A stretch of DNA of 64,000 nucleotides from Citreimonas salinaria. Lineage in GTDB: Bacteria > Pseudomonadota > Alphaproteobacteria > Rhodobacterales > Rhodobacteraceae. A model generated the notes under the pieces. The model did no database searches. It was not told the origin of the DNA and worked only from the letters and a program-made list of their open reading frames with translations. Within the stretch, counting starts at the first letter, position 1. Each line of letters opens with the position of its first letter. Location of the stretch: NCBI RefSeq assembly GCF_900107235.1, contig NZ_FNPF01000003.1:1-64000 (forward strand), given 5' to 3'. Positions 46,105-54,945 of the stretch are shown here, one piece after another. The position numbers and the translations under genes are program-made.

Positions 46105-46788
46105 TCAGGCTTCCCCCGTCTCGCCGGAAAGGTCCGCGATGACCGTCTCGCCCGCGATCATCGTCTGCCCAACGCGGACCAGCGGAGCGGCCCCGCCGGG
46201 CAGGTAGATGTCGAGCCGCGAGCCGAACCGGATCAGCCCGAACCGTTCGCCGCGAGACGTGTCCCGGCCTGTTTCTCCCCAGCACATGATGCGGCGGGCG
46301 ACCAGCCCGGCGATCTGGACCGTGCCGTAGCGGCGGCCGTCCGGCAGAGTGACGGCGAGACCGTTGCGCTCGTTGTGCTCGGACGCCTTGTCCAGCGAGG
46401 CGTTGAGGAACTTTCCGGGGCGATAGGAAACCTTGTCGATCCGGCCCGTGGCCGGCAGACGGTTCACATGACAGTCGAAGACCGACATGAAGATGGAGAT
46501 CCGTGCCATTTCCTCCGCGCCCAGTTCGAGGTCCGAGGGCGGCACGGCCGGCTCGATCATCGACACGATCCCGTCGGCGGGCGAAACCATGATGCCGGGA
46601 CGCGTCGGCACCACGCGTTCGGGGTCGCGGAAGAAATAGTACATCCAGATCGTCAGGCCGAGCCCGAGCCACCCAAGGGGGCTCCACAGGAGGAACAGGC
46701 CGACCGTGATCGCGGCCCCGATCGCTACGAAGCGCCGCCCCTCGGGGTGCATCGGCTTGACGAAGGTGGAAAGCAAAGAAACCGACAT
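46105..46788 (-). CDS. psd: phosphatidylserine decarboxylase proenzyme
   Basis: A 227-residue short-form Psd. N-terminal membrane helices are followed by [23 protein letters not shown] and the substrate region [16 protein letters not shown]. The autocleavage site that makes the pyruvoyl group is the serine in [14 protein letters not shown]. It converts phosphatidylserine to phosphatidylethanolamine with pssA next in the operon. The ATG at 46788 is preferred to a longer frame. Confidence 0.95.
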   Translation of the reverse strand: MSVSLLSTFVKPMHPEGRRFVAIGAAITVGLFLLWSPLGWLGLGLTIWMYYFFRDPERVVPTRPGIMVSPADGIVSMIEPAVPPSDLELGAEEMARISIFMSVFDCHVNRLPATGRIDKVSYRPGKFLNASLDKASEHNERNGLAVTLPDGRRYGTVQIAGLVARRIMCWGETGRDTSRGERFGLIRFGSRLDIYLPGGAAPLVRVGQTMIAGETVIADLSGETGEA

Positions 46789-47000
46789 GGCTACCCCGGG
46801 TTTGAATTGACGCCCGTGATAGGCGAGAGAGCGAAGGGATGCAAAGCCACCTCTTCGTGTGCGCAGCGCCGGGCGGAGAGTTGCGGCCGCCCGCAGGCGC
46901 GTGAAACGCTCAGGTTGCGGAAAAGCTTGACCTGCGCCGCAGATGCCCTCCAATCCAATGGCTCACACGGGCGGTGGGCGGCGGCAAGGCGAGGGGCGAC

Positions 47001-48593
47001 ATGCGCGATACCGACCGGATGGTCGCGGGGCGACCTTCGGAGCAGACGCTTCTGGAGGCGCTGTGCAACAACGCCAGTGGCGCGATGTTCATCCTGGATC
47101 AACGCCAGCACTGCATCTACATGAACCCCGCGGCCCGCCAGCTGACTGGGTTCGATCTGGAGGAGGTTCGCGGCCGGCCTCTTCACGACCTGATCCACCA
47201 CACCCGCCCCGACGGCAGGCCCTATCCGATCGAGGAATGCCCGATCGACCGCGCTTTCCCCGAGAACAACCGCGAGCGCGGGCGTGACGTCTTCGTTCAC
47301 AAGGACGGGGACTTCTATCGCGTGGAATATACCGCCAGCCCGGTGCGCGAAGAAGGCGCTGTCGTCGGCACCGTTCTCGAGGTCCGCGACATACGGGCCG
47401 AAATCGAGGCCGTGGAGGCGCTCGAGGAAGAACGCCACACGCTCGAGACGATCAACCGGACGGGCGCAATGCTCGCGGCGAAACTGGATCTCGAGGAACT
47501 TGTGCAGGCGGTAACCGATGCCGCGACCGACCTCTCCGGCGCCCGCTTCGGCGCCTTCTTCTACAACACGATCCGCGAGGGGCGCGCCCTACAGCTCTAC
47601 ACGCTGTCCGGCGCGCCGCGCGAAGCGTTCTCGGCCTTTCCTCCGCCGCAGCACACGGCGATTTTCGGCCCGACCTTTTCCGAAGGTTCGGTCCTGCGGA
47701 TCGACGACATCAGGCGCGATCCTCGCTACGGTCGGGCCGCGCCCTTTTACGGCATGCCGCCGGGCCACCTGCCCGTCACCAGTTATCTCGCCGCCCCGGT
47801 CATCGGACGCGGCGGCGAGATCATGGGCGCGCTGATCTTCGGCCACGAAAAGCCCGGCATCTTCACCGAACGGGCCGAGCGCATCGTGACCGCGATCGCC
47901 GCGCAAGCCGCGATCGCCATCGACAACTCGGCGCTCTTCGACGCCGCGCAAAGCGAAATCCTCGAACGGCAGAAGTTCGAGGAACATCAGGAGTTTCTGA
48001 TCCAGGAGTTGAACCATCGCGTCAAGAACATGCTGGCCACGGTCCAGTCGATCGCGACCCAGACCTTGCGCGGGCGCGCCGAAGACGAGGCGATGGAAAC
48101 CTTCCAGGGCCGGCTGCTTGCATTGTCGAAGAGCCACAGCCTGATCATGCGGGAGAACTGGCGCGAGGTCGATCTTCGGGACGTTGCCGCGACGGCTCTG
48201 GCACCGTTCCTCGACGCGCATGCCGCCGGCGACCGCGCCAGGCTCACCGGACCGCCCGTTCGGCTCTCGCCGAAGGTGGCCCTCAGCCTCGGGATGGGCT
48301 TTCACGAACTGGCGACGAACGCCGCCAAATACGGCGCGCTGGGGGCGGAAGCGGGCGTGGTCGAAATCCGCTGGCGGAATGTCGACGCGGACGAGATCTG
48401 CATTACCTGGGTCGAGAAGAATGGCCCGAGCGTGAAGCCTCCCCGCCGCAAGGGGTTCGGCAGCCGCTTGCTCGAAAGAGGGCTGGCTCACGAACTCGGC
48501 GGGACGGTCAAGCTCGTCCACGACCCGGGAGGTCTGATCTGCGAAATCCGCATGCCCGTTCCGGAGGGTGCACCCGGTGGTGACGGAACTTGA
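47001..48593 (+). CDS. PAS-GAF-HWE sensor histidine kinase
   Basis: A soluble kinase of about 530 residues with no membrane helix. A PAS domain (about 15-135; ASGAMFILDQRQHCIYMNP ... EYTASPVREEGAVVGTVLEVRD) is followed by a GAF domain (about 155-310) and an HWE/HisKA_2 kinase core: phospho-acceptor helix ELNHRVKNMLATVQSIA, N-box HELATNAAKYGAL and glycine box KGFGSRLLERGL. HWE kinases are common in Alphaproteobacteria in light and general stress sensing; the GAF domain lacks an obvious bilin cysteine, so the signal is unknown. I chose ATG 47001 with GAGGGGCG upstream. The next gene, a receiver, overlaps its end. Confidence 0.9.
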   Translation: MRDTDRMVAGRPSEQTLLEALCNNASGAMFILDQRQHCIYMNPAARQLTGFDLEEVRGRPLHDLIHHTRPDGRPYPIEECPIDRAFPENNRERGRDVFVHKDGDFYRVEYTASPVREEGAVVGTVLEVRDIRAEIEAVEALEEERHTLETINRTGAMLAAKLDLEELVQAVTDAATDLSGARFGAFFYNTIREGRALQLYTLSGAPREAFSAFPPPQHTAIFGPTFSEGSVLRIDDIRRDPRYGRAAPFYGMPPGHLPVTSYLAAPVIGRGGEIMGALIFGHEKPGIFTERAERIVTAIAAQAAIAIDNSALFDAAQSEILERQKFEEHQEFLIQELNHRVKNMLATVQSIATQTLRGRAEDEAMETFQGRLLALSKSHSLIMRENWREVDLRDVAATALAPFLDAHAAGDRARLTGPPVRLSPKVALSLGMGFHELATNAAKYGALGAEAGVVEIRWRNVDADEICITWVEKNGPSVKPPRRKGFGSRLLERGLAHELGGTVKLVHDPGGLICEIRMPVPEGAPGGDGT

Positions 48594-48942
48594 AGGACTT
48601 CGCGTCCTGCTCGTGGAAGACGGGATGCTGGTCTGCATGGACATCGAGGACATGCTGGCCGATCTGGGCTGCGCTGTCGTCGGCCCCGCTTCGCGCGTGG
48701 ACCAGGCGCTGGAGCTGATCCGGCACCAGCCGGTCGACATGGCCGTGCTCGACGTAAACCTGGGAACGGAATGCAGCTACCCGATCGCCGATCGATTGAC
48801 GGCGCTGGGCGTGCCTTTCCTGCTGTCCACGGGCTACGCGGACGTCGCCGCCGAATACAGGACCCATTCCCGCCTGCAAAAACCCTTTTCGCAACAGCAA
48901 TTCGCCACGGCGCTCGAGGCGCTGAGGCATTCCGGTCGGTAA
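48568..48942 (+). CDS. stand-alone response regulator receiver
   Basis: A 124-residue single receiver domain: VLLVEDGMLVCMDIEDML carries the acidic pair (one is E-D), the phospho-acceptor aspartate is in MAVLDVNLG and the lysine in RLQKPF. No output domain. It overlaps the kinase gene by 26 bases and is probably its phosphate acceptor or a feedback partner. The start is a GTG at 48568; two other GTG codons follow within 12 bases. Confidence 0.88.
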   Translation: MHPVVTELEGLRVLLVEDGMLVCMDIEDMLADLGCAVVGPASRVDQALELIRHQPVDMAVLDVNLGTECSYPIADRLTALGVPFLLSTGYADVAAEYRTHSRLQKPFSQQQFATALEALRHSGR

Positions 48943-49153
48943 CGCGGCGAGGTCGCGGCCGCCTGCATCGGCGTGCCACCACGCGCGCCAGCGTCGGAAG
49001 GCCGCTCTGGCGGGTCGTGCCGCCAGCGCTCGGACACGGTGTTCGGCTTCCCGGAAAACCACCAATCTCCCGTTCCGGTCTAACATGATCGGAGCGGAGA
49101 CCCTATATCTGGTTCAGCGGCGCGATTCCTCCGCTATAGAAAGGCATCTCCCG

Positions 49154-49339
49154 ATGACTATGTTTTCCATGAAGCCGAAGTTCGACCTTGCGGAGTTTCT
49201 CGCAGTGCCCGCCCCCGTTGGCCGCGGCAGATCCCGTGGCGCCATGCGGCCCTGGGCACAATCCAAGCCTGTCGAGACGCCGGAAGATGCGGCCAGGCCC
49301 GCGCCGACCGAAGATGCGGGTCCGGCCCGAAAGCCCTGA
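49154..49339 (+). CDS. small hypothetical protein
   Basis: A 61-residue frame (TMFSMKPKFDLAEFLAVP ...) rich in proline and charge towards the end. I do not recognise it. The frame is open 23 codons further upstream to 49085. Ribosome site is weak. It may be real because the first 25 residues look protein-like (KFDLAEFLAV), but chance cannot be excluded. Confidence 0.3.
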   Translation: MTMFSMKPKFDLAEFLAVPAPVGRGRSRGAMRPWAQSKPVETPEDAARPAPTEDAGPARKP

Positions 49340-49389
49340 CCTTCCCACGCGGCGTGGAAACACGTCCGCGTCCCGACACTCGGCTATAA

Positions 49390-49433
49390 AAGGCGAACCC
49401 TTGTGCCGGACACCCGGAGCGAGGGTTCGCCTT
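49390..49433. repeat. long perfect hairpin
   Basis: AAGGCGAACCCT and its exact complement AGGGTTCGCCTT are separated by 20 bases that contain two CCGG units. The 12-bp stem sits 28 bases before the next small ORF. It looks like a terminator stem but no T-run follows; it could end the preceding small gene or regulate the next. Confidence 0.6.
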
Positions 49434-49460
49434 CAGCACCTATCATGATGGAAGCACCCT

Positions 49461-49688
49461 TTGCTTAACAAGAACACGCTGTTTCGCCCCGGCAAGCCCG
49501 AGGCCAAGGGAGACGCCATCTCCAGAATAGCTACGGGCATCACCGACGCGGAGACGACTGCTCGCGAGGCCAAGACCCGCCGCCTTCGCGCGGCACGCCT
49601 CGAACGAGAGCAGTCCGCCAAGCAACAGCTTTCGGCGAAGCCGCCGAAATCCTCGAAACGCTTGACGAAGGCGCAGTCAGCAGTTTGA
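49461..49688 (+). CDS. small basic hypothetical protein
   Basis: A 75-residue frame from a TTG: LNKNTLFRPGKPEAKGDAIS then RIATGITDAETTAREAKTRR, alternating lysine, arginine and alanine, with a likely coiled central helix (about 25-55). I do not recognise a family. It overlaps the desaturase start by 4 bases (TTGA), which supports a real gene in an operon. No ribosome site is obvious. Confidence 0.45.
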   Translation: MLNKNTLFRPGKPEAKGDAISRIATGITDAETTAREAKTRRLRAARLEREQSAKQQLSAKPPKSSKRLTKAQSAV

Positions 49689-50752
49689 ACGATACTCTCT
49701 CGATACGACACGATCGCCCGCGATCCGACGAAAGGAAAGCGGAAGCTTCACCCCCGGCAGGTGACGATGCACGGGACTGGGTACGCATTCTCGCGCGCTA
49801 CCGCGACCCGTCGCCCCTGCGCAGCGCGCTCGAACTGCTTGTCACGCTCGTTCCGTTCGTCGCCCTCTGGGCGCTGGCGTGGTGGAGCCTGTCGATCAGC
49901 TATCCGCTTGCGGCGGCCATAGCGGCGGTGAACGGATTGTTCCTTGTCCGCCTGTTCATGATCCAGCACGATTGCGGGCATGCGGCTTTCTTCAGAAGTC
50001 GCCGCTTCAGCGACTGGGCGGGACGTGCGATCGGCGTGGTGACGCTCACGCCATACGACGTCTGGAAGCGGACCCACGCGGTTCACCACGCCTCGACCGG
50101 CAATCTCGACAAGCGCGGCATGGGGGACGTCCAGACCCTGACGGTCGCCGAGTTCCGAGCCCTGTCGCCCGCGGCGCGCTTCCGCTACCGCCTGTACAGA
50201 AATCCCCTGGTCCTGTTCGGCCTTGGGCCGTTCTACCTGTTCTTCATCCAGAACCGGCTTCCGGTCGGCCTGATGCGCGCTGGCCGGAAATACTGGATCA
50301 GCGCGATGGGCACGAACCTCGCGCTGGCGGCGGTCCTGAGCACGCTGTTCTACATGGGCGGGCTCGCGCCGCTTCTTCTCATCTTCCTGCCCACGACGCT
50401 CGTCGCGGCCTCGATCGGCGTCTGGCTGTTCTACGTCCAGCACCAGTTCGAGGAGACCAGCTGGGACAGCGACGCCGACTGGCAGCTACACGACGCGGCG
50501 CTTCACGGCAGCTCGCACTACGTTCTGCCGGGCATCCTGAGGTGGTTCACGGCCAATATCGGCATGCACCACGTTCACCATTTGCAAAGCCGCGTCCCCT
50601 TCTACCGCCTGCCGGAAATCCTGCGGGACCATCCGCCGCTGGCAGAGGCGCAATGCCTGACGATCCGCGAAAGCCTCGCCGGCGTCGGGTTGCAGCTGTG
50701 GGACGAGGACAGCCGGCGGCTCGTATCCTTTGCAGGAGCGCGGCAGACCTGA
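49685..50752 (+). CDS. membrane fatty acid desaturase
   Basis: A 355-residue di-iron membrane desaturase. The three histidine boxes are HDCGH (95-99), HAVHH (131-135) and HHVHH (295-299), with four membrane helices between. The family includes acyl-lipid delta-12/omega-3-type enzymes as well as carotenoid-related ones; regiospecificity cannot be read from the sequence. The start is a TTG overlapping the preceding small ORF. No electron donor gene is adjacent. Confidence 0.9.
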   Translation: MNDTLSIRHDRPRSDERKAEASPPAGDDARDWVRILARYRDPSPLRSALELLVTLVPFVALWALAWWSLSISYPLAAAIAAVNGLFLVRLFMIQHDCGHAAFFRSRRFSDWAGRAIGVVTLTPYDVWKRTHAVHHASTGNLDKRGMGDVQTLTVAEFRALSPAARFRYRLYRNPLVLFGLGPFYLFFIQNRLPVGLMRAGRKYWISAMGTNLALAAVLSTLFYMGGLAPLLLIFLPTTLVAASIGVWLFYVQHQFEETSWDSDADWQLHDAALHGSSHYVLPGILRWFTANIGMHHVHHLQSRVPFYRLPEILRDHPPLAEAQCLTIRESLAGVGLQLWDEDSRRLVSFAGARQT

Positions 50753-50951
50753 CGCCGTCCGGCGCCTCAGAACAAGGTTCGGCTCCTCTGGCAGGCACCG
50801 GCATGGGACAATGATTCGTCCCGCCGCCGGGAAACGAAAGACGGCTCGAGGTCTCCGCGGCTGACGATGCCTCAGCGTCTCGTGATCGGTTGGGCCTTGA
50901 ACGCCACCGGGTGAAGATCCATCCTCGGACGCGAAGAAGGAGATTGCTCAG

Positions 50952-51425
50952 ATGACCCGGATGACTCGACGCAGCCTGTTCCTGGGCGCCGCGGCGCTGG
51001 CCGCCACGGCGCCGATCGCGGGCCTTGCCCAGGGTGCGCCCGCGATCCACGTCCTGAAGGACCCCAATTGCGGCTGCTGCGAGGCATGGGTCCGGATCCT
51101 CGACGCCGAAGGCTTTGACGTGACGACGGAAAACAGCCTCGGCACGCTGCTCATGCAGCACAAGATCGACAGCGGCATCCCGCCCGAGATGATCTCGTGC
51201 CACACCGCCGAGATCGGCGGCTACTTCGTCGAGGGGCACGTCCCGCCCGCAGACATCCGCCGCCTGCTGGCCGAGCGTCCCGATGCGGTCGGGCTCGCGG
51301 TACCGGGGATGCCCTACGGCTCGCCCGGCATGGGCCCCGAGGACGCCCGAGAGGCCTTTGACGTGTTCCTGATCCGGCACGACGGCAGCACCGAAGTCTT
51401 CACCCATTACGACGCCGCGGCCTGA
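50952..51425 (+). CDS. DUF411 metal-binding protein, Tat-exported
   Basis: A 157-residue exported protein: twin-arginine signal (MTRRSLFLGAAALAATAP) and a DUF411 domain with the cysteine motif NCGCCEAW near residue 40, then ISCHTAEIGGYFVEGHVPPADI. DUF411 proteins are found beside copper resistance genes and probably bind Cu(I). No other copper gene is adjacent here, so the role is inferred from the family. Ribosome site GAAGGAGA precedes the ATG. Confidence 0.88.
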   Translation: MTRMTRRSLFLGAAALAATAPIAGLAQGAPAIHVLKDPNCGCCEAWVRILDAEGFDVTTENSLGTLLMQHKIDSGIPPEMISCHTAEIGGYFVEGHVPPADIRRLLAERPDAVGLAVPGMPYGSPGMGPEDAREAFDVFLIRHDGSTEVFTHYDAAA

Positions 51426-51601
51426 AGCGGGTCCGCTGCGGGCTGCCCCGGCGCCGAGGGTTTGACTCGGCGCCTCGCCGCGCCTAGGCAGGGGATGCGG
51501 GACGCGATGGCGTCGCCTTCCCGCGTCCTTAGGCCCGCAACGTCCTGTACGCCCGGACGCTTCGCCCGCGCCAGCCGCGGGTCCGCGCGACGAGGTGCCC
51601 C

Positions 51602-52573
51602 TTGACCACCCAAAGCCAGCAGCCCGGCATGCTCCGGATCCCGGACAATGTGCTTGGCATGATCCTGATGGTGGTGGCCATGCTGCTGCTGCCCGTCGGC
51701 GACACATTCGCCAAGCTGCTGACCGACCGCCTGCACCTGCATCCGGTCGTGGTGACCTTCGCGCGGCTGCTCGCGCAGGGGCTGTTCCTGATCCCGGCGG
51801 CGCTGCTGTTGCGGCACCGCCTGCGCGGGCCGATGCTCTCTCCGGTCGTGGCGCTTTCCGGCGGGCTGATCATGGTGACGCTGACCAGCCTGATCTGGGC
51901 TTTCTCGGTGATGCCCATCGCCACCGCCATCGCCATCTTCTTCGTCGAGCCGCTGATCCTGACCGCGCTGGTCGGCCCGCTTCTGGGCGAGACCGTCGGT
52001 CCGCGCCGCCTGATCGCCGTCGCCGTGGGACTTGTGGGGGCACTGATCGTCATCCGCCCGGGCGGCGCACTTGGCCCGGCTGCGGCACTGCCGCTTCTGG
52101 CCGCCTTCGCCTACGCGCTGAACATGATCGTGCTGCGCCGCGCCTCGGCGTTGCGGAGCGGGCTGACCATCCAATGCGGCGCGACCTTCTACGCCTGCAT
52201 CGGCATGGCGACACTGCTTGTGGCCCTGCGCGGCTTCGGCGCGGACCAGCCGGCTCTGGACCAGGTGCCGGCCTGGGGCTGGGCCGCGATCCTCGCCGCG
52301 GGCGCATTCGCCGCGTGCAGCTTCGTGCTGATCGCCGAAGCCTTTCGCCGGGTAGAGGCAGGCACGCTGGCGCCGTTCCAGTATCTCGAGATCATCGGAG
52401 CGACCGCCGCCGGCTACATCGTCTTCGGCGACTTCCCCGACCTCTGGACCTGGGTCGGCGTCGCGATCATCCTCGGCTCGGGCCTCTACGTCTTCTGGCG
52501 CGAGCGGTTGCCGGCGAACCGCGAAGCCGTCGTCGCGGGCCGCCGCAAAAGCCGCCGGTTCCGCCTGCGATGA
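51602..52573 (+). CDS. EamA-family (DMT) transporter
   Basis: A 323-residue permease with ten helices in two EamA repeats (about 18-150 and 165-300), of the drug/metabolite transporter superfamily. Typical are VTFARLLAQGLFLIPAALLL, SLIWAFSVMPIATAIAIFF and the repeat-end PFQYLEIIGATAAGYIVFGD. The substrate is unknown. The start is a TTG at 51602; an ATG at 51629 (LRIPDNVLG) is possible. Confidence 0.88.
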   Translation: MTTQSQQPGMLRIPDNVLGMILMVVAMLLLPVGDTFAKLLTDRLHLHPVVVTFARLLAQGLFLIPAALLLRHRLRGPMLSPVVALSGGLIMVTLTSLIWAFSVMPIATAIAIFFVEPLILTALVGPLLGETVGPRRLIAVAVGLVGALIVIRPGGALGPAAALPLLAAFAYALNMIVLRRASALRSGLTIQCGATFYACIGMATLLVALRGFGADQPALDQVPAWGWAAILAAGAFAACSFVLIAEAFRRVEAGTLAPFQYLEIIGATAAGYIVFGDFPDLWTWVGVAIILGSGLYVFWRERLPANREAVVAGRRKSRRFRLR

Positions 52574-52645
52574 GCAGCTGCCGCCCGCGCAGGGTTCCCT
52601 TCCACGCCCGACGCGATAGGCTGCGCGCCGAGGCAGCAGCAGAAG

Positions 52646-52957
52646 ATGGAAACCATCATGCACAGGAAATTTTTCGCCGGCACCGCGCTTGCCGCGGCGC
52701 TGATCATGTCCACGGCCGCGCCGGCTGCGGCTCAATCCGGGCGCTACGAGGTCTTCGGCGTAGCCGAGGACGATTTGCTGAAACTCCGCGCGGGCCCGGG
52801 CACCGGCTTCGTCGTCGTCGCTGGCTTCCCGAACGGCACCGCCCTGCGCGTCTACGAGTGCACGCAGACCGGCGGCACGCGCTGGTGCGAAGTGGCGATG
52901 GAACGCGCGCGCGGGCTGCGCGGATACGTCTCATTCGCGTATCTGCGCAAGCGCTGA
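52646..52957 (+). CDS. exported SH3b-domain protein
   Basis: A 103-residue protein with a signal peptide (HRKFFAGTALAAALIMS, cleavage near AAAQ) and a bacterial SH3 domain (DDLLKLRAGPGTGFVVVAGFP ... GGTRWCEVAM ... GYVSFAYL). It is probably periplasmic, binding peptidoglycan peptides. The second ATG at 52658 fits the signal peptide start and may be the true one. It is convergent with ggt; three hairpins fill the gap. Confidence 0.85.
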   Translation: METIMHRKFFAGTALAAALIMSTAAPAAAQSGRYEVFGVAEDDLLKLRAGPGTGFVVVAGFPNGTALRVYECTQTGGTRWCEVAMERARGLRGYVSFAYLRKR

Positions 52958-53042
52958 CACGAAATCCTTCAAGGATTTCGGTGTCGCTTTCCTTCCAGGA
53001 AAGCGGATCCCGCGCGCGCCCGCGATCCGCAGGCGCGCGCGG
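52956..53042. repeat. three tandem hairpins between convergent genes
   Basis: Three adjacent palindromes: (1) 52956-52985, GACAC-GAAATCCTT / AAGGATTTC-GGTGTC with a one-base bulge; (2) 52985-53005, CGCTTTCCT-TCC-AGGAAAGCG, perfect; (3) 53010-53042, CCGCGCGCGCC / GGCGCGCGCGG, perfect 11-bp stem with an 11-base loop. They fill the whole space between the SH3b gene and ggt. No T-runs; they may act as a bidirectional terminator or be a palindromic repeat element. Confidence 0.75.
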
Positions 53043-53048
53043 CGCATG

Positions 53049-54833
53049 TCATTCCCCCAGCGCGATTCCTTCGCGGCGCGGATCGGCGCCGCCGACCAAC
53101 TGGCCGTCCTCGATCGCGATCGCGTGCAAGCCGCTGGTCAGGTTGCGGATCTCGGTCTCGAACCCGGCTTCCTGCAGGGCGCCTTCAAGTTCGGTGGCAG
53201 CCGTGCCCTGTTCGATGTCGAACGTGCCGAACCGGTTCACCAGGTGCGGTGCGGCCACCGCCTCCTGCGGGTTCATGCCCCAGTCGAGGTAGTTGACGAT
53301 GCCCTGCGTCACGTAGCCGATGATCCGGCTGCCGCCGGGCGAGCCGATGACCAGCAGCGGCTCGCCGTCGTGCATCACGATGGTCGGCGCCATGGACGAC
53401 CGCGGCCGCTTACCCGGCTCGACCCGGTTGGCGATCGGGCGGCCGTCCTCATGCGTCGCGAACGAGAAATCCGTCAGCTCGTTGTTGAGCAGGAACCCCT
53501 GCACGAACAGGCGCGAGCCGAAGCCGTTCTCGATCGTGGTGGTCATCGACAGCGCGTTTCCGTCCCCGTCGACGATCGAGATATGCGAGGTCGACGGCAG
53601 CTCGAGCGACACGTCGTCGCCCAGCAGCATGGCGTGGTCCCAGGCGGGCTCGCCCGGCTCGACGCTCTCCAGCGCGCGGTTCGGGTCAAGCATCTCGGCC
53701 CGCGTCGCCAGGTAGTCCTCGGCCACCAGCCCCTTGGTCGGCATGGGCACGTAGTCGCTGTCGGCCATGTACCGCCCGCGGTCCGCGAAGGCGAGGCGCG
53801 AGGAGTCGCCGATCAGCGTCCAGGCCTCGGGGCTGTCGGGGCCCATCGAGGCCAGGTCGAAGCCGTTCAGCATCCCCAGCGTCTGACCGACGGTCAGCGC
53901 GCCCGACGAAGGTGGGCCCATGCCGCAAACCTCGGCCGCGCGGTAGGGCACGCAGACCGCGTCGCGCTGGATCACGTCGTAGGTGGCGAAGTCCTCGATC
54001 GTCAGCAGACCGCCGTTGAGCCGCACCACGTCGACGATCGCCTGCGCGATGGGACCGGAGTAGAAGGCCGCCGCCCCGTCCTGCGCGATCGCGCGCAGCA
54101 CGTCGGCATAGGCCTGGTTGGTCAGCGTGTCGCCCGCCTGAAGCGGTTCGCCGTTCGGATAGAAATACTCTGCCGTCGCCTCGAAGCGGGGCAGCCGGTC
54201 TTCGGGTTCCTCCGCGACCAGACCGGCAAGGCGGGGCGAGACGGTGAACCCGTCCTCGGCCAGCGCGATGGCCCGGTCGAAAAGCCCGGCCCAGTCCTGG
54301 TCGCCCCAGCGGGCATGCGCCTCTTCCATAAGCGCGGGCGTGCCCGGCGTGCCGACGGAACGCCCACCCACGACCGCGTCCCAGAAGGACAGGGGCTCGC
54401 CATTCTCGTCCTGAAAATAGGTCGGCGTCGCCTCGAGCGGCGCAGTTTCGCGCCCGTCGAGCGTCGTCACCTCGCCGGTCTCGGAGTCGTACCAGACGAG
54501 GAACGCACCGCCGCCCAAGCCCGAGGATTGCGGCTCGACCAGGCCCAGAACCGACTGCACGGCGACCATCGCGTCGGCGGCCGTGCCCCCGGCGCGAAGC
54601 ACCTCGGCGCCGGCCTCCACCGCCAGCGGGTTGGCCGCGGCAACCATCCAGTTCTCGGCGGTCACGGGCTCTCCGGCCATCTTGGCATCGACGGCGGCCT
54701 GCGCGGCCTCGCTCAAGCCGGCGATCACGCCGGCGGCGGTGCCCTCGGTCGTGACCGCGTCCGAAGCCTGTTGCGCAAGCGCCGGACCGGCCACAAGGCC
54801 GGCCAGCGCCAGGGTCATCCAACTCGTGTTCAT
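53049..54833 (-). CDS. ggt: gamma-glutamyltransferase
   Basis: A 594-residue Ntn-hydrolase precursor with a signal peptide (MNTSWMTLALAGLVAGPALA). It cleaves itself before the threonine in STSHISIVDGDGNALSMTTT to give large and small subunits; PQSSGLGGGAFLVWYD of the large subunit and SPGGSRI of the small subunit complete the glutamate site. It splits glutathione and other gamma-glutamyl compounds in the periplasm. It lies 112 bases downstream of the osmoprotectant permease on the same strand and could share its transcript. Confidence 0.95.
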   Translation of the reverse strand: MNTSWMTLALAGLVAGPALAQQASDAVTTEGTAAGVIAGLSEAAQAAVDAKMAGEPVTAENWMVAAANPLAVEAGAEVLRAGGTAADAMVAVQSVLGLVEPQSSGLGGGAFLVWYDSETGEVTTLDGRETAPLEATPTYFQDENGEPLSFWDAVVGGRSVGTPGTPALMEEAHARWGDQDWAGLFDRAIALAEDGFTVSPRLAGLVAEEPEDRLPRFEATAEYFYPNGEPLQAGDTLTNQAYADVLRAIAQDGAAAFYSGPIAQAIVDVVRLNGGLLTIEDFATYDVIQRDAVCVPYRAAEVCGMGPPSSGALTVGQTLGMLNGFDLASMGPDSPEAWTLIGDSSRLAFADRGRYMADSDYVPMPTKGLVAEDYLATRAEMLDPNRALESVEPGEPAWDHAMLLGDDVSLELPSTSHISIVDGDGNALSMTTTIENGFGSRLFVQGFLLNNELTDFSFATHEDGRPIANRVEPGKRPRSSMAPTIVMHDGEPLLVIGSPGGSRIIGYVTQGIVNYLDWGMNPQEAVAAPHLVNRFGTFDIEQGTAATELEGALQEAGFETEIRNLTSGLHAIAIEDGQLVGGADPRREGIALGE

Positions 54834-54945
54834 CGCGTCACTCTCCCTTGGCGTTATAATCTACCCCAGCTTGCGCGACATGCGAGTTTCGAGCAACCCC
54901 GCCTGGCCCGAGCTTCGTCGCACGCCCTGCCCTTCGCCACCGCGA

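Noticed and set aside
47001-48593. Calling the PAS-GAF kinase a phytochrome
   Set aside because: No PHY domain and no evident bilin-binding cysteine in the PAS or GAF region; length fits PAS-GAF-HWE only.
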